Shown here: piece by piece, positions 7,415 through 15,812 of the stretch
Layout: each line of letters begins with the position of its first letter
Numbering within the stretch: position 1 is the first letter of the stretch
Assembly (NCBI RefSeq): GCF_000284095.1
Contig: NC_017068.1
Coordinates: 1,488,001-1,552,000 of the forward strand
Source: Selenomonas ruminantium subsp. lactilytica TAM6421
GTDB taxonomy: Bacteria; Bacillota; Negativicutes; Selenomonadales; Selenomonadaceae
Length of the DNA: 64,000 bases
Direction of reading: 5' to 3'
Notes under the pieces: generated by a model
Told to the model about the DNA's origin: nothing
What the model saw: only the letters and a program-made list of their open reading frames with translations
Databases searched by the model: none
Made by a program: the position numbers and the translations under genes

Positions 7415-8017
7415 TTACGCGGATTGTTTTGCCGCATCATTGTTTTGAGTGTATTCGGTCTGGAGTTTATCAAGGCCGGACATGATGGAATCGTAGGTGT
7501 CCAGACAAATCTGGGGCAGGTCTTTTTCCTTGGTGGCAGCCTGATAATCCCGGCGGAAGATAGCCACAGCTTTGGCGATTTCCTGACGGATTTCTGCGAT
7601 TTTATCGGGATTGCCCTGCGCAACATGAGCGGCCATGCTGAGAATGCAGTTTGTGACCACTTCCACGGAATAGGGGCCGCCGGGGCCTATGGCACGGACA
7701 GCTTCTTCATAGCTGGGGAGCACCTTGGGCACGGTAAATGTCTCCCCTAGCTTGAAGTGGCCGCCGGAATTGTAATAGGCCTGCCAGCTTAAATTCTTAC
7801 GGGTTTGTTCCTGGATACTCTCCAAAGTATCCTTGTTTTCCGCTGGCTGAACAAGGGACAGGCTGGCCGTATGGGCAGTTTGTGGTGGAGCTGATTCCGC
7901 TTTGGGCGCGGCAAATTCGCCCATAATGTCCCGGAAATTCTCCTCCGTTGTAGTCCTTGACTGGCTCATTGGGGCAGAGGTTGCAGATTCGTGCAGCTTG
8001 CCGATGGATAGATCCAT
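7415..8017 (-). CDS. Conserved-looking protein of unknown function
   Basis: 200 residues. The first 60 are low-complexity (Ser/Thr/Ala/Pro rich). From about residue 65 the protein is ordered, with SLEVQ-type helices (ESIQEQTRKNLSWQAYYNSGG, SYEEAVRAIGPGGPYSVEVVTNCILSMA) and an acidic/basic C-terminal coiled segment (NPDKIAEIRQEIAKAVAIFRRDYQ). No signal peptide or membrane segment. ATG 8017 follows AGGAGG. It is the second gene of a two-gene minus-strand unit with the 125-residue gene upstream (16-base gap). The unit might be linked to motility or secretion in this group, but nothing in the sequence proves that. Confidence 0.65.
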   Translation of the reverse strand: MDLSIGKLHESATSAPMSQSRTTTEENFRDIMGEFAAPKAESAPPQTAHTASLSLVQPAENKDTLESIQEQTRKNLSWQAYYNSGGHFKLGETFTVPKVLPSYEEAVRAIGPGGPYSVEVVTNCILSMAAHVAQGNPDKIAEIRQEIAKAVAIFRRDYQAATKEKDLPQICLDTYDSIMSGLDKLQTEYTQNNDAAKQSA

Positions 8018-8033
8018 GGTATTAACCTCCTGA

Positions 8034-8411
8034 TTATTTCTGCATTAGCAGGTTGAGCATTTGGGCATCCGTCATGCCAGGCTGTTGCTCATCTGCATTA
8101 TCTGGCAGGGAATGTTCAACTTGAGTGCTGAGGATGGTGGGGATTTTTTCTGGATGCGGAGAATGCGTCTTGGTCTGGGAAATAATCTTGTCCTTTTCGT
8201 AAACTGTAACGAGGACGGAGCCATCTGACATAACACGGATCACTGTGGTGGTATCCTCACCAGATTTTTCGCCAGTGTCCGTTATGGCACCGCCGGTTTC
8301 CAGCTGGCGCAGCATGGTGCTGAACTTTTCCTTTGCTGCAAAGGTCTTGCCCTTGGATTCCGTTCCCTTGTCAGACCAGGCTGTCATGCCCTGTACTGTT
8401 TTTACCTCCAT
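8034..8411 (-). CDS. Small protein of unknown function, first gene of a pair
   Basis: 125 residues, Lys/Thr rich at the N-terminus, with a central beta-strand pair (TTVIRVMSDGSVLVTVYEKDKIISQ) and a C-terminal MTDAQMLNLLMQK helix. The IRVMSDGSVLVTVYEGDKV pattern is typical of a short conserved Negativicutes protein found with the 200-residue partner, but I know no function. A strong ribosome-binding site (GGAGGTG) precedes ATG 8411. Confidence 0.6.
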   Translation of the reverse strand: MEVKTVQGMTAWSDKGTESKGKTFAAKEKFSTMLRQLETGGAITDTGEKSGEDTTTVIRVMSDGSVLVTVYEKDKIISQTKTHSPHPEKIPTILSTQVEHSLPDNADEQQPGMTDAQMLNLLMQK

Positions 8412-8477
8412 GGTTTCACCTCCAAAACAGATGATGTATCTCTATGACATATATCGGTGAAAAGTGTGGATTGATAA

Positions 8478-8711
8478 GAGTCTGGAGCCAGATTTTGTCA
8501 TATACAGAGTATTATCTTAAAAGAGCTCAGCCGCCAGCTTAAAGGCTATGATTTGGAAGATTTTGTGGCAGATCTCCTAAGAGCTATGGGATACCGTACA
8601 ATCGTCTCTCCACATGGCGGCGATAGTGGCATTGATATAACGGCATATAAAGATGAGCTGCCACCTCGGATATTGGTTCAGGTAAAGAGCCGGGATGAAA
8701 TTGAAAACTAA
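8478..8711 (+). pseudogene. Mrr-type restriction endonuclease remnant
   Basis: The open frame contains LSRQLKGYDLEDFVADLLRAMGYRTIVSPH followed by GGDSGIDITAYKDE and ILVQVKSRD. These are the alpha-1 glutamate region and the D-x(n)-QxK catalytic motif of the Mrr_cat (restriction endonuclease-like) domain. No start codon with a ribosome-binding site precedes it, and a TAA ends it right after QVKSRDEIEN, so the DNA-recognition winged helix and the C-terminal helices are missing. It is a leftover of a type IV restriction gene. Confidence 0.75.
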
Positions 8712-8763
8712 CTAAGCAGATTTTTGGCGAATCAATGACATAATCATTGACATTTCCAATTTA

Positions 8764-9051
8764 GTGCGATACATTGAAACCATGAAAAAGAAGAGTATAA
8801 AATCAAATGCTGACCAGGCTAAGCAGTTTAGAGATACCTGGAGAACAATAGAAGATGCTATTATTGCCGAGCACAGCTTTTTGTTACCGTCTGGCGAGAT
8901 AAATGTTACTGTTACGCTACCATGGACAAGAGAAAGTGTTCTTGGGCTGTTAAAGCGTAGCGGGAAGATTATCTCCTGGGAGCAGCAGAAAGAGTTCTAT
9001 GAAGGTAATATGCGACAGTATAGAGTAACTGTCGATGGAGACAAGATATGA
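8764..9051 (+). CDS. Small protein of unknown function
   Basis: 95 residues from GTG 8764, or 89 from the ATG at 8782 (MKKKSIKSNADQAKQFRDTW). The middle is helical (WRTIEDAIIAEHSFLLPSGEINVTVTLPWTRESVLGLLKRSG) and the end is basic/beta. No ribosome-binding site is convincing for either start. It follows the Mrr remnant and overlaps the next short frame by 4 bases (ATGA), which suggests translational coupling. No family recognised. Confidence 0.45.
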   Translation: MRYIETMKKKSIKSNADQAKQFRDTWRTIEDAIIAEHSFLLPSGEINVTVTLPWTRESVLGLLKRSGKIISWEQQKEFYEGNMRQYRVTVDGDKI

Positions 9052-9182
9052 CTTCAATCGAGAAGATGAAAAAGCTGATTGCTATACAAAAAAATCATCA
9101 TAAGGCGAACATTCAACTGCGTGATGGTGATTGGTATGCTGTGAATTTACATAATCCGGCGAATGATAGCGATGGCTTTTAG
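9048..9182 (+). CDS. 44-residue small protein, coupled to the gene before it
   Basis: A short frame beginning at the ATG of an ATGA overlap. The product starts MTSIEKMKKLIAIQKNHH and continues with IQLRDGDWYAVNLHNPA, which looks like a beta-hairpin protein end. It is immediately followed by a rho-independent terminator, so the pair 8764-9182 forms a closed unit. Too short for certain assignment. Confidence 0.45.
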   Translation: MTSIEKMKKLIAIQKNHHKANIQLRDGDWYAVNLHNPANDSDGF

Positions 9183-9207
9183 TCCCTGCTTGAATGGCAG
9201 GGATTTT
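9183..9207 (+). terminator. Rho-independent terminator
   Basis: TCCCTGC pairs with GCAGGGA around a 7-base loop and is followed by TTTTAATTT. It begins at the stop codon of the 44-residue frame. Confidence 0.75.
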
Positions 9208-9339
9208 AATTTGCTTTTAATGACTTTTTAAACAGAACTTAATTGAACAGGGGTATCATTTGTAATTGGTATTATGAAAAATACCTGAAAATTATGATGC
9301 ACTGACAATATCGATTTGGTTAAGGAGGAAGCAGGATTT

Positions 9340-9561
9340 ATGACTGTAAAAATAGCAAAGTATATGTTAGTGGCGACATTATTGATTATTATGACCGTAA
9401 CGTCAGGGTGTGCGTTGGCAAGAGGTGCAAGAGCTATTTTAAGATACAATGAGGATCGTAATGAGCATTCGGCAATAAGTAACATGATCGAAGATGAAAA
9501 TATGACAGCAAATTTAAGTGATGAGTCAGCAAGGCAGTTGCATATGGATTTGTATATTTAA
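9340..9561 (+). CDS. Small lipoprotein
   Basis: 73 residues from ATG 9340, with AAGGAGG upstream. The signal peptide (MTVKIAKYMLVATLLIIMTV) ends in the lipobox TSGC, so the protein is predicted to be lipid-anchored in an envelope membrane. The mature part of about 50 residues is charged and helical (RGARAILRYNEDRNEH ... DESARQLHMDLYI). No family is recognised. It is followed after 18 bases by a membrane protein gene, probably the same transcript. Confidence 0.6.
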   Translation: MTVKIAKYMLVATLLIIMTVTSGCALARGARAILRYNEDRNEHSAISNMIEDENMTANLSDESARQLHMDLYI

Positions 9562-9579
9562 TCGGAGGTGGGGTTCATA

Positions 9580-10257
9580 ATGGATGATGATAATTTTGTA
9601 ACATCGGCGCGGTTTCTGGTGTTTCTGGGCATGGTGTTCTTCGCGCTGTTTTTCGTAGATGAGCATAAGATGGAAGTTTTCGTATTTGCCTGCGCCGTAG
9701 CGCTTTATCTGGAGTCGCGTAAGGAAGGCTGGCAAAGCCCACTGATTGAGTGGCCAGAAGAATTGTCTTTCCTGTCCACCTGCTATTATGCTTCGTTGAA
9801 ATTATTGAAAATTGGTACTGTAATTGAGACCGTGGTGCTGATTTACTTCTTGTGGAATGGTGCGATGGATAGCCCGGATTTATTTCAGATAGCAGGAAAT
9901 GTATATTTGGCCAATGTTATTTGGCTGTCTGCCACTGCCAGTACGTTATCTATCTGCTGGTCTATACATGATAAATGGGCTGAGCGAACAGGCAGCACGA
10001 CGATTACATCCCTGAAGCCGCCTTTTACACAGGGAGACAGAGGCTTCAAGAAGTGGAGCTGGCTGCTGATGGATGGGATCGTGATAATGGCATTGGTAAT
10101 TATGTGGGTGGATCATTTTGAGCTGCATATGTACAATGTATTTGAAGGTACAGTCATCTGTAGCGCATATTTTGTCTTGATGCTGCCGCTACAGCTATGG
10201 TTCTATTTCCATTACAGGGGGATGATTCCCAAGGCTGTGGCGAATACAGAAAATTGA
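9580..10257 (+). CDS. Integral membrane protein of unknown function
   Basis: 225 residues from ATG 9580 behind CGGAGGTGGGG. About six hydrophobic segments can be seen (roughly residues 8-28, 33-43, 75-90, 100-120, 155-175, 185-210), separated by short charged loops such as SRKEGWQSPLIEWPEE. No transporter or enzyme motif is visible. The context (small lipoprotein before, eroded coding sequence after) gives no clue to its job. Confidence 0.6.
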   Translation: MDDDNFVTSARFLVFLGMVFFALFFVDEHKMEVFVFACAVALYLESRKEGWQSPLIEWPEELSFLSTCYYASLKLLKIGTVIETVVLIYFLWNGAMDSPDLFQIAGNVYLANVIWLSATASTLSICWSIHDKWAERTGSTTITSLKPPFTQGDRGFKKWSWLLMDGIVIMALVIMWVDHFELHMYNVFEGTVICSAYFVLMLPLQLWFYFHYRGMIPKAVANTEN

Positions 10258-10572
10258 ACAGACGCATATCAAGCGTTTTCTGGTTGATTGCCAGAAGAAA
10301 AGACAGGCTGGAGATTCTGGCAGGAACTCTTGTATCGGAATATGCCTGGGGCTACAAATGTGAAGCATGTTGCTGAAACTTCACTTCGGGCAGCAAAATC
10401 AGGCACGGTCGTCTGTACGCCAGATCCTGTAAGCACGTTGCACCGCATTGTGGCATCTATATTGCCGCATTGGCTGTTGGCGAGGATTTGCAAATAAGTG
10501 GATTGGATTGTTCCATTCTAAGGGAATCTTAATACTGGCGTAGTATCATGGATTACCAAGGGGGATGGAACT
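10258..10572 (+). other. Gap with eroded coding sequence
   Basis: Fragments in shifting frames look protein-like (GTLVSEYAWGYKCEAC, then CGIYIAALAVGEDLQ), suggesting a decayed gene, but no frame is open long enough and I cannot name the family. The last 60 bases carry the leader of the following gene (GGGGATGGAACT before GTG 10573). Confidence 0.35.
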
Positions 10573-11088
10573 GTGATAAATAAATTTAAACAGGTTTTAT
10601 CTAAAATCGGTAAATATTTAGGCTATGGTTTATTATTAGGTGCCATAGCCTTAATCGCATATGTTGGCTATAGCATGGCTGCGTTCTTTTTTCACTTGGA
10701 TTTATCGCAAAGCTACCGAAACATAGATGGTTATGAAGGAATTACTTTTGAAAAATCAGCCCGTGATGGCAGAATGCTTGTCTATAAGAGAACTTTTGCA
10801 GGACTGAGAGAATCAGGCGAGAAAAAGTCCAGTAATAGTCAAGGTAAGGAAAATGATGAAGTCGTGTATCTCACACTGAAAGAGAAACTGGGGGAGGGCG
10901 TAAAAGTCATTGATTATGCAGCGTCTCCTGATAATAAATATATCCTGTATGTTGTAACGGAAGATGTAAGTAAAGGTGCATCTACTGATACAGAACGGTA
11001 TTACTATAAAGTACTTGATTTACAGGACAATTCATCCACAACTATTTATAAGGGATATTTGCATGATTTTGCTGTAGAATGGCAATGA
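10573..11088 (+). CDS. Membrane-anchored protein of unknown function
   Basis: 171 residues starting at GTG 10573. One transmembrane segment near the N-terminus ([26 protein letters not shown], residues about 15-41) and then a soluble domain of about 130 residues with beta-strand pattern ([47 protein letters not shown]). The [10 protein letters not shown] stretch resembles a propeller-type strand, but there is only one repeat. It overlaps the next gene by 10 bases. Confidence 0.55.
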   Translation: MINKFKQVLSKIGKYLGYGLLLGAIALIAYVGYSMAAFFFHLDLSQSYRNIDGYEGITFEKSARDGRMLVYKRTFAGLRESGEKKSSNSQGKENDEVVYLTLKEKLGEGVKVIDYAASPDNKYILYVVTEDVSKGASTDTERYYYKVLDLQDNSSTTIYKGYLHDFAVEWQ

Positions 11089-11654
11089 ACTCAAAAGAGA
11101 TGGAGCTGTTGCATATGGAATTGGTAGATGTAATCCGGCAAATATATGGCGAAGAAGTCTACATAACGGACAGGATAGGGATTTCTGGCGGCGATATAAA
11201 TGATGCATATCATCTATGCCTGAGTAATGGAGAGAATCTGTTTATAAAGATGAATGCTAATGCGAAAGATGATTTCTTTGCAGCTGAAAAAACAGGGCTG
11301 GAAGCATTGCATAAAGCTGGAGCAGTTACGCTATCGGTTATTACTTATGATAAAACGAAGGATAACTTGTCCTATTTACTGCTGAATTTCGTGAGAAGTT
11401 CGAGGCCTAAGAGAACGTACTGGGAAGACTTAGGCCATATGCTGGCACAGGTACACCACGCTGCAGTGGATAAGTTTGGCGGGTTCTCACCGGAGTTTTA
11501 TGATGCCTATCATGAGATAATTCCAAAGGAGCCAGGCTATACTGTTCGGCGGGATTTATACAATCTGTATCATTTGCTGAACCATTTGAATCTGTTTGGC
11601 AGATCATATCTTGCGGCAGGAAGAAGAATATTGAAGAGTTATTCGCAGAAGTGA
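11079..11654 (+). pseudogene. Fructosamine kinase family protein with internal deletion
   Basis: The N-terminal lobe of a fructosamine-3-kinase is present ([12 protein letters not shown] glycine loop, FIKMNANAK lysine, [29 protein letters not shown]), as is the very C-terminus ([37 protein letters not shown]). The about 90-100 residues between them, which carry the HGDLWxGN catalytic loop and the metal aspartate, are absent. The join is in frame at KFGGF, and both original sides of this family have an FGxF-like sequence there, so deletion across a short repeat is plausible. The 191-residue product cannot phosphorylate ketoamines. Its ATG overlaps the preceding gene. Confidence 0.8.
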
Positions 11655-11668
11655 GACAAGAAAACAAA

Positions 11669-11975
11669 ATGACGATAGAGCAATACATGGATGAACTTAA
11701 AATAGAGAAAAAAGATCACAATATCATTTTTAACAATGAATGGTTTGTATTGGGAAAAGATAAATACTTTTCTTATTGGGTTTATACGGTTGATGAAACC
11801 AAGGGAGATAAATAATATATTAGGTTTGCAAATTTTTCCAAAGGAATTAATGGAAAAATCCAAAAGATGCCCGAATATTCTAGGGACAGTTTCCCATGAA
11901 TCCATGAAAAAGGCAGAAGATGAAACTTATAAGTTCATAAAACAGTATGTAAAGTTCAATAAGCGTGATTGGTGA
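11669..11975 (+). pseudogene. Frameshifted small gene of unknown function
   Basis: A first frame (11669-11815) gives MTIEQYMDELKIEKKD ... WFVLGKDKYFSYWVYTVDETKGDK. A second frame continues from about 11805 with ILGLQIFPKELMEKSKRCP, TVSHESMKKAEDETYKF and ends at 11975. Both halves look like true protein and together would give about 100 residues, so a one-base frameshift near 11810 in the run GGGAGATAAATAATA is likely. The family is unknown; the small size fits the orphan-immunity character of this region. Confidence 0.5.
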
Positions 11976-11992
11976 GCTGGAAAGGAAAGCCA

Positions 11993-13663
11993 ATGGAATA
12001 TAAATTTCAGCCTATGGTGCAGGAAGCCATAGAATTGATTTGGAAACAGGATGACTCAAAAAATTGTGAGAAGGGCCGGACTTTGCTGCGCAGAGCAGCG
12101 GAGGACGGAGATGCGGAAGCCTGGGCATTACTGTCCTTGACTTATTTAGGAGAGCCATGGGTAGGGAAGACCAGCAACTTTGAGAATAACATAGCAGAAG
12201 CCGAACGCTGCCTGAAAAAGAGCTTGTCAGAAGGCAGTCCTGTTGGTTTGCTGGCGATTCTGGCCAGACGTAGCCTCTACCCTACGGAGGAAATGGATTT
12301 TTGGGATTATTGGGACGATGAAAGAGAGACAGCTGTTGTAGAAATGGAAGAATATACCGAAGGCGATGGCAATGGTGAAGACCTGGCAGCATATCTATTT
12401 GGGATGGCTTATCTGCGGGGCGGTATTGACATACTGACAGGTAAAAGGCTGGATAAAGGACAGCGGCAGCAGCTGGCGAAGCCTTTTCTGGAACATGCCC
12501 GGACTCAGGGTATAAGGTTGAATTACAATCCGGAGGAGATGTCAAAGCCCGACGATTCGGATGCTGACTGGAGGTTAAAGCTTTGGCTGCAGAATGGTTT
12601 GGTTATTACCTTTGACCGCTATGATACAGAAGAATTCCAGGCAGCATTGGAAATAATGGAAGACACCTATAAAGTCATAGAGCTATATCATGATAAGGAT
12701 TATCTCTCTGTTCGTCAGACAGAAGACAATTATGAACTCCACGCTATGCTGAACGGCAAAGGTGCCTTGCGCAGGGAAGATTCAAGGGAACAGGTTTTAT
12801 CCCTTCTGCAGGCGTGGCTTGGGGGAAAGACAGATCTTTCAGCAGAGGAATGGCAGAATGATGTCCAAGCAGTACGATATGTAAAGTGGCAGTGGTATCT
12901 GGACAAGGCGGAAGTTTGCAAAAATCGTGATGGCCTAGATGAAATGGTAACGGCACTTAAACAGGCTGCCAATATGGACTGTGGAAAGGCTATGGTTCGC
13001 TTGGGGTGTTATCATCAGGAAAAAGGGGAAAAGGATGTCGCCAGGCAGTGGTTTTTGCAGGCCGTAAAAACGGAAGAGCATGATGATGTAAAAGAAGCCT
13101 GTTATTATCTGGGCTGCTTGGAAGAGGGCCAGCTGGCTGTGCAGTATCTTGAAAAAGCCGCCAAGATGGGAGCAGCTTCTGCCTGGGCAAAGCTCGGAAA
13201 TTGTTATCGTAACGGGCTGGGTACTCTCATGGACAGCGAAAAGGCCATGATCTGTTACAAAAAAGGTGCAGACCTTGGGGACTATGAGGCTTTGTATGTT
13301 ATGGCGTGCAGCTGCCGGAGCGAAGATGGAACGTGGCAGGATATACCGAAAGCAATATCCTGCTTGCGAAAGGTATTATCCGAGGAAAACGATTGGCAAA
13401 ATGAGGCACGTCTCTTGTTGGCTCAAGTATTTATGGCCCAGAATCCCGGGAAAAATGCCGACCGGATAGGACGCTTGCTGGCAGAAACAAAATACGATAA
13501 ATACTTACCTGGCTGGCTTGAACTGGCCCATTACTATAAAGCGCAGGGCAGAATCTATCAGTATGGCCAGGAGATGGATGCCCTAATCAAGGCAGGCTAT
13601 GAACCGGCCATAAAAGAAAAGGAAGATATGTATCGTGGCAGTGAATGGAGTAAATTGTTCTGA
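11993..13663 (+). CDS. Sel1-like repeat protein
   Basis: 556 residues from ATG 11993 (GGAAAGG upstream). It is a helical-repeat protein. The N-terminal part has TPR-like pairs (CEKGRTLLRRAAEDGDAEAWALLSLTYLG, AEAERCLKKSLSEGSPVGLLAILA). A clear Sel1 array lies at about residues 330-470: CGKAMVRLGCYHQEKGE, AVQYLEKAAKMGAASAWAKLGNCYRNGLGT, KAMICYKKGADLGDYEALYVMA. No signal peptide. Sel1 proteins are protein-binding scaffolds. In bacteria they often sit in toxin/immunity or secretion loci, and the DUF1266 and Imm30-like genes directly downstream suit that. A gap between repeats (residues 180-310) holds an unrecognised domain. Confidence 0.8.
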   Translation: MEYKFQPMVQEAIELIWKQDDSKNCEKGRTLLRRAAEDGDAEAWALLSLTYLGEPWVGKTSNFENNIAEAERCLKKSLSEGSPVGLLAILARRSLYPTEEMDFWDYWDDERETAVVEMEEYTEGDGNGEDLAAYLFGMAYLRGGIDILTGKRLDKGQRQQLAKPFLEHARTQGIRLNYNPEEMSKPDDSDADWRLKLWLQNGLVITFDRYDTEEFQAALEIMEDTYKVIELYHDKDYLSVRQTEDNYELHAMLNGKGALRREDSREQVLSLLQAWLGGKTDLSAEEWQNDVQAVRYVKWQWYLDKAEVCKNRDGLDEMVTALKQAANMDCGKAMVRLGCYHQEKGEKDVARQWFLQAVKTEEHDDVKEACYYLGCLEEGQLAVQYLEKAAKMGAASAWAKLGNCYRNGLGTLMDSEKAMICYKKGADLGDYEALYVMACSCRSEDGTWQDIPKAISCLRKVLSEENDWQNEARLLLAQVFMAQNPGKNADRIGRLLAETKYDKYLPGWLELAHYYKAQGRIYQYGQEMDALIKAGYEPAIKEKEDMYRGSEWSKLF

Positions 13664-13682
13664 GGGGGATGGGATAGAAATT

Positions 13683-14225
13683 ATGGAAGTGCAAATACAG
13701 CAGGAAATCTGTCCGCCACCGGATAGTCTTACTTTTGCTGATGTGGATTCTAAACTGCTAAGGTGGATAGAGGCAGAACAAGCTATAGTCAAGGTCGTCA
13801 ATGGATGGGACTGCCATAAAGATGATGTACAGAAGCAGAGAAAGGGGAGATGTTATCTGCTGGAAAAGCATGAGGCAGGTTCACGGCCTCAGCTGATAGA
13901 CCAGATTATGAGTTTGGGAAGTTTGTCTCCTAACTCAGTTTGGGATATGTCAAAGGCCATCGAACTGGCAACCATCGGATATTTAGCGGGCTACCTGACT
14001 TTGCGGGAAGCGTTGAATGTTTCGGTTACTGCTGGCCAGCGTATACAGAAATGTACCAGCAGCTGGGAAAACATGGGAATGGCCTATCTTCGTTATCTGA
14101 AAACCTTTGAAGGCAACTTCGAAAGGCTGAGAGCCAGCGAGGCAGCCTTTGAACAATTAAGGAACTCCTCGGATTCCCCTTATAAAGCGGTGCCGTTTGA
14201 AATGGAACTAAAAAAAACCTGGTAA
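13683..14225 (+). CDS. DUF1266 domain protein
   Basis: 180 residues from ATG 13683 (GAGGGGGATGGG upstream). The C-terminal half carries the DUF1266 pattern: VWDMSKAIELATIGYLAGYLTLREALNVSVTAGQRIQ, CTSSWENMGMAYLRYLKTFEGN. This family is common in polymorphic-toxin immunity loci and has no known biochemical role. The N-terminal 50 residues are less conserved. It lies 19 bases after the Sel1 gene. The stop is followed without a gap by the open frame of the Imm30-like gene. Confidence 0.75.
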   Translation: MEVQIQQEICPPPDSLTFADVDSKLLRWIEAEQAIVKVVNGWDCHKDDVQKQRKGRCYLLEKHEAGSRPQLIDQIMSLGSLSPNSVWDMSKAIELATIGYLAGYLTLREALNVSVTAGQRIQKCTSSWENMGMAYLRYLKTFEGNFERLRASEAAFEQLRNSSDSPYKAVPFEMELKKTW

Positions 14226-15125
14226 ATAGGACTGTTCGTAGGAGATATTTCTTGTGAGATTTTACCAGAGGAATGGCCCGAGTACAAAAGAGTAATATTT
14301 ATACCATGTTTAGATGCTGCAGGAGAGGAAAAACAGAAATTGACCACTTTACTAAAAAAGGAATTGGATATGAATATCGAAAAGAACGAGGAAATATTAA
14401 AGAATACATGCAAATTAAGAAATGAGTATGAAGTAGCGTTGTTTGAAAAAGCCATTGAGGAGATTTGTTCCACACAAAGAGCAGAGTATGTACTTAATTT
14501 ATGTTCAGGCTTTGATGACGATACGGAAGATGAAGAGGTCATGTTTGGTCTCGTCCATGCCGTGGAGAAGCTCGGAGGGGAAGATGGCCTGTATTGGACA
14601 GCTATGGGGCTAGAGAGAATGTGGAGAAATAAAGAGTGGTGTAAGATACTGCTCTATAGGATACTTAACTCTGATGAGGATAGAATAAAATATCCGGAAG
14701 TGATAAACAGGCTTCCTTGGCGGGAAAGAGACCGGAATATATCCTTATTAGCGGATATTCTCCATGAAGATAAAGAAATGTTTGCCGACAAGATAGATGA
14801 GGTTTTAAAAGATTGTTCTGTGGTATATCAGATAAACAAGTACCCAAATGGTGAGATAATGGTTATTTATGACCGAAATGGAGCTGTATGGAATGGTAAA
14901 CTGGATACGATATATGAGTCAGATAATGGGCTGAATGATGGTGAAAACGGGTATGAAGAATATCATGCCTGTTTGTTTAAGGTTATAGATGTTATAAAAC
15001 CTGGTAAAAACAGCATAAAGGTAAATGACTGGGTAGAAATAAGTCGTCTTAATCCGCCTGAGCAGATTTTTGATTCAAAAGGCCTGCAAATATGGGGACA
15101 GTCAAGGGAGGATAGACAGTGCTAG
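14226..15125 (+). pseudogene. Imm30-like immunity protein, start codon lost or atypical
   Basis: The reading frame is open from the stop codon of the DUF1266 gene to 15125, about 300 residues. Protein-like sequence already begins near 14232 (FVGDISCEILPEEWPEYKRVIFIPCLDA), but no ATG or GTG occurs before TTG 14340, so the natural N-terminus may have been lost. The core matches the Imm30 immunity family: FEKAIEEICSTQRAEYVLNLCSGFDDDTEDEEVMFGLVHAVEKLGG and CKILLYRILNSDEDRIKYPEV. The C-terminal 100 residues form a separate beta-rich extension. Imm30 proteins neutralise contact-dependent or secreted nuclease-type toxins; no toxin gene accompanies it here. A 261-residue version starting at TTG 14340 may still be made. 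Confidence 0.65.
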
Positions 15126-15424
15126 ACCTAGAAAAGCGTGAAATGATCCTCCAAGAAATTGAAGCCGTTATAAAAGATATGGAAAACAGGTATTCATTTA
15201 TAGAATTGGAAGGCGGTATTCTTAATCTGATATATGTGAGATACAAAAAGGCCTATAAAATAATAAAAGAGCATAAAGAAGATGATTCGGTAATTTATAT
15301 AAGAGGGGGAATTCGTGCGTATTTGGATTCATATAGTGACTGGGATAACCCGTTGTTGGGTAAAATGGGAGATGGTGAGAAATTATATGATAAATACATT
15401 ATGAAGCATCCTAAAACAAAATGA
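15119..15424 (+). CDS. Small protein of unknown function (possible immunity)
   Basis: 101 residues from GTG 15119, overlapping the previous stop by 7 bases, with AAGGGAGG upstream. Helical N-terminus (LEKREMILQEIEAVIKDMENRYSF) and a mixed C-terminus (DDSVIYIRGGIRAYLDSYSDWDNPLLGKMGDGEKLYDKYI). The GGIRAYLDSY..WDNPLLGKMGEAEKL phrase looks like a known small conserved immunity-type domain, but I cannot give it a name. It couples to the next gene through an ATGA overlap. Confidence 0.55.
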   Translation: MLDLEKREMILQEIEAVIKDMENRYSFIELEGGILNLIYVRYKKAYKIIKEHKEDDSVIYIRGGIRAYLDSYSDWDNPLLGKMGDGEKLYDKYIMKHPKTK

Positions 15425-15759
15425 TTATGCAGGTAACAATTATGGCGAATAATGAATATAAACATTTAATTAGCAATTACGATGTACGGAGTACTGTAAA
15501 GTATAAAGGGAATAAGATAATCTTATTAAAACCGATTTCTATGCAAGAGCCAGTTGATAACGTGTTTTGTTTAGATGCTGACAATAATATGATTTGGCAG
15601 GTGGCGGATTTGAGGGAGAAATATCCTCATGATAGGAAAATGCCGTATGAAAATATGTTTTATCATGATGGTATTTTAACAGTATCTACGTTTATAGGCA
15701 TGGGGTACGATATTAATCCTGATGATGGTATGATTCTCAAATCACATATTGTGAAATGA
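15421..15759 (+). CDS. Small beta-rich protein (possible immunity)
   Basis: 112 residues from ATG 15421, or 105 from ATG 15442. Beta-strand pattern with VFCLDADNNMIWQVADL and MFYHDGILTVSTFIGMGYDINPDDGMIL. It resembles small proteins of toxin-immunity arrays that read their ligand with a beta-sandwich, but no family can be named. No signal peptide. It directly follows the previous small gene in the same transcript. Confidence 0.5.
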   Translation: MIMQVTIMANNEYKHLISNYDVRSTVKYKGNKIILLKPISMQEPVDNVFCLDADNNMIWQVADLREKYPHDRKMPYENMFYHDGILTVSTFIGMGYDINPDDGMILKSHIVK

Positions 15760-15812
15760 GTAAATCTATAATAGTTGTGTTGGTAGATTGTATTATACCT
15801 ATTTGATGTTAT

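Noticed and set aside
7340-7750. 136-codon plus-strand frame
   Set aside because: It lies opposite a longer minus-strand gene with a good ribosome-binding site and includes the terminator hairpin.
10288-10497. 69-codon frame in the 10.3 kb gap
   Set aside because: Another frame in the same stretch looks more protein-like (VSEYAWGYKCEAC) and neither is continuous; treated as eroded sequence.
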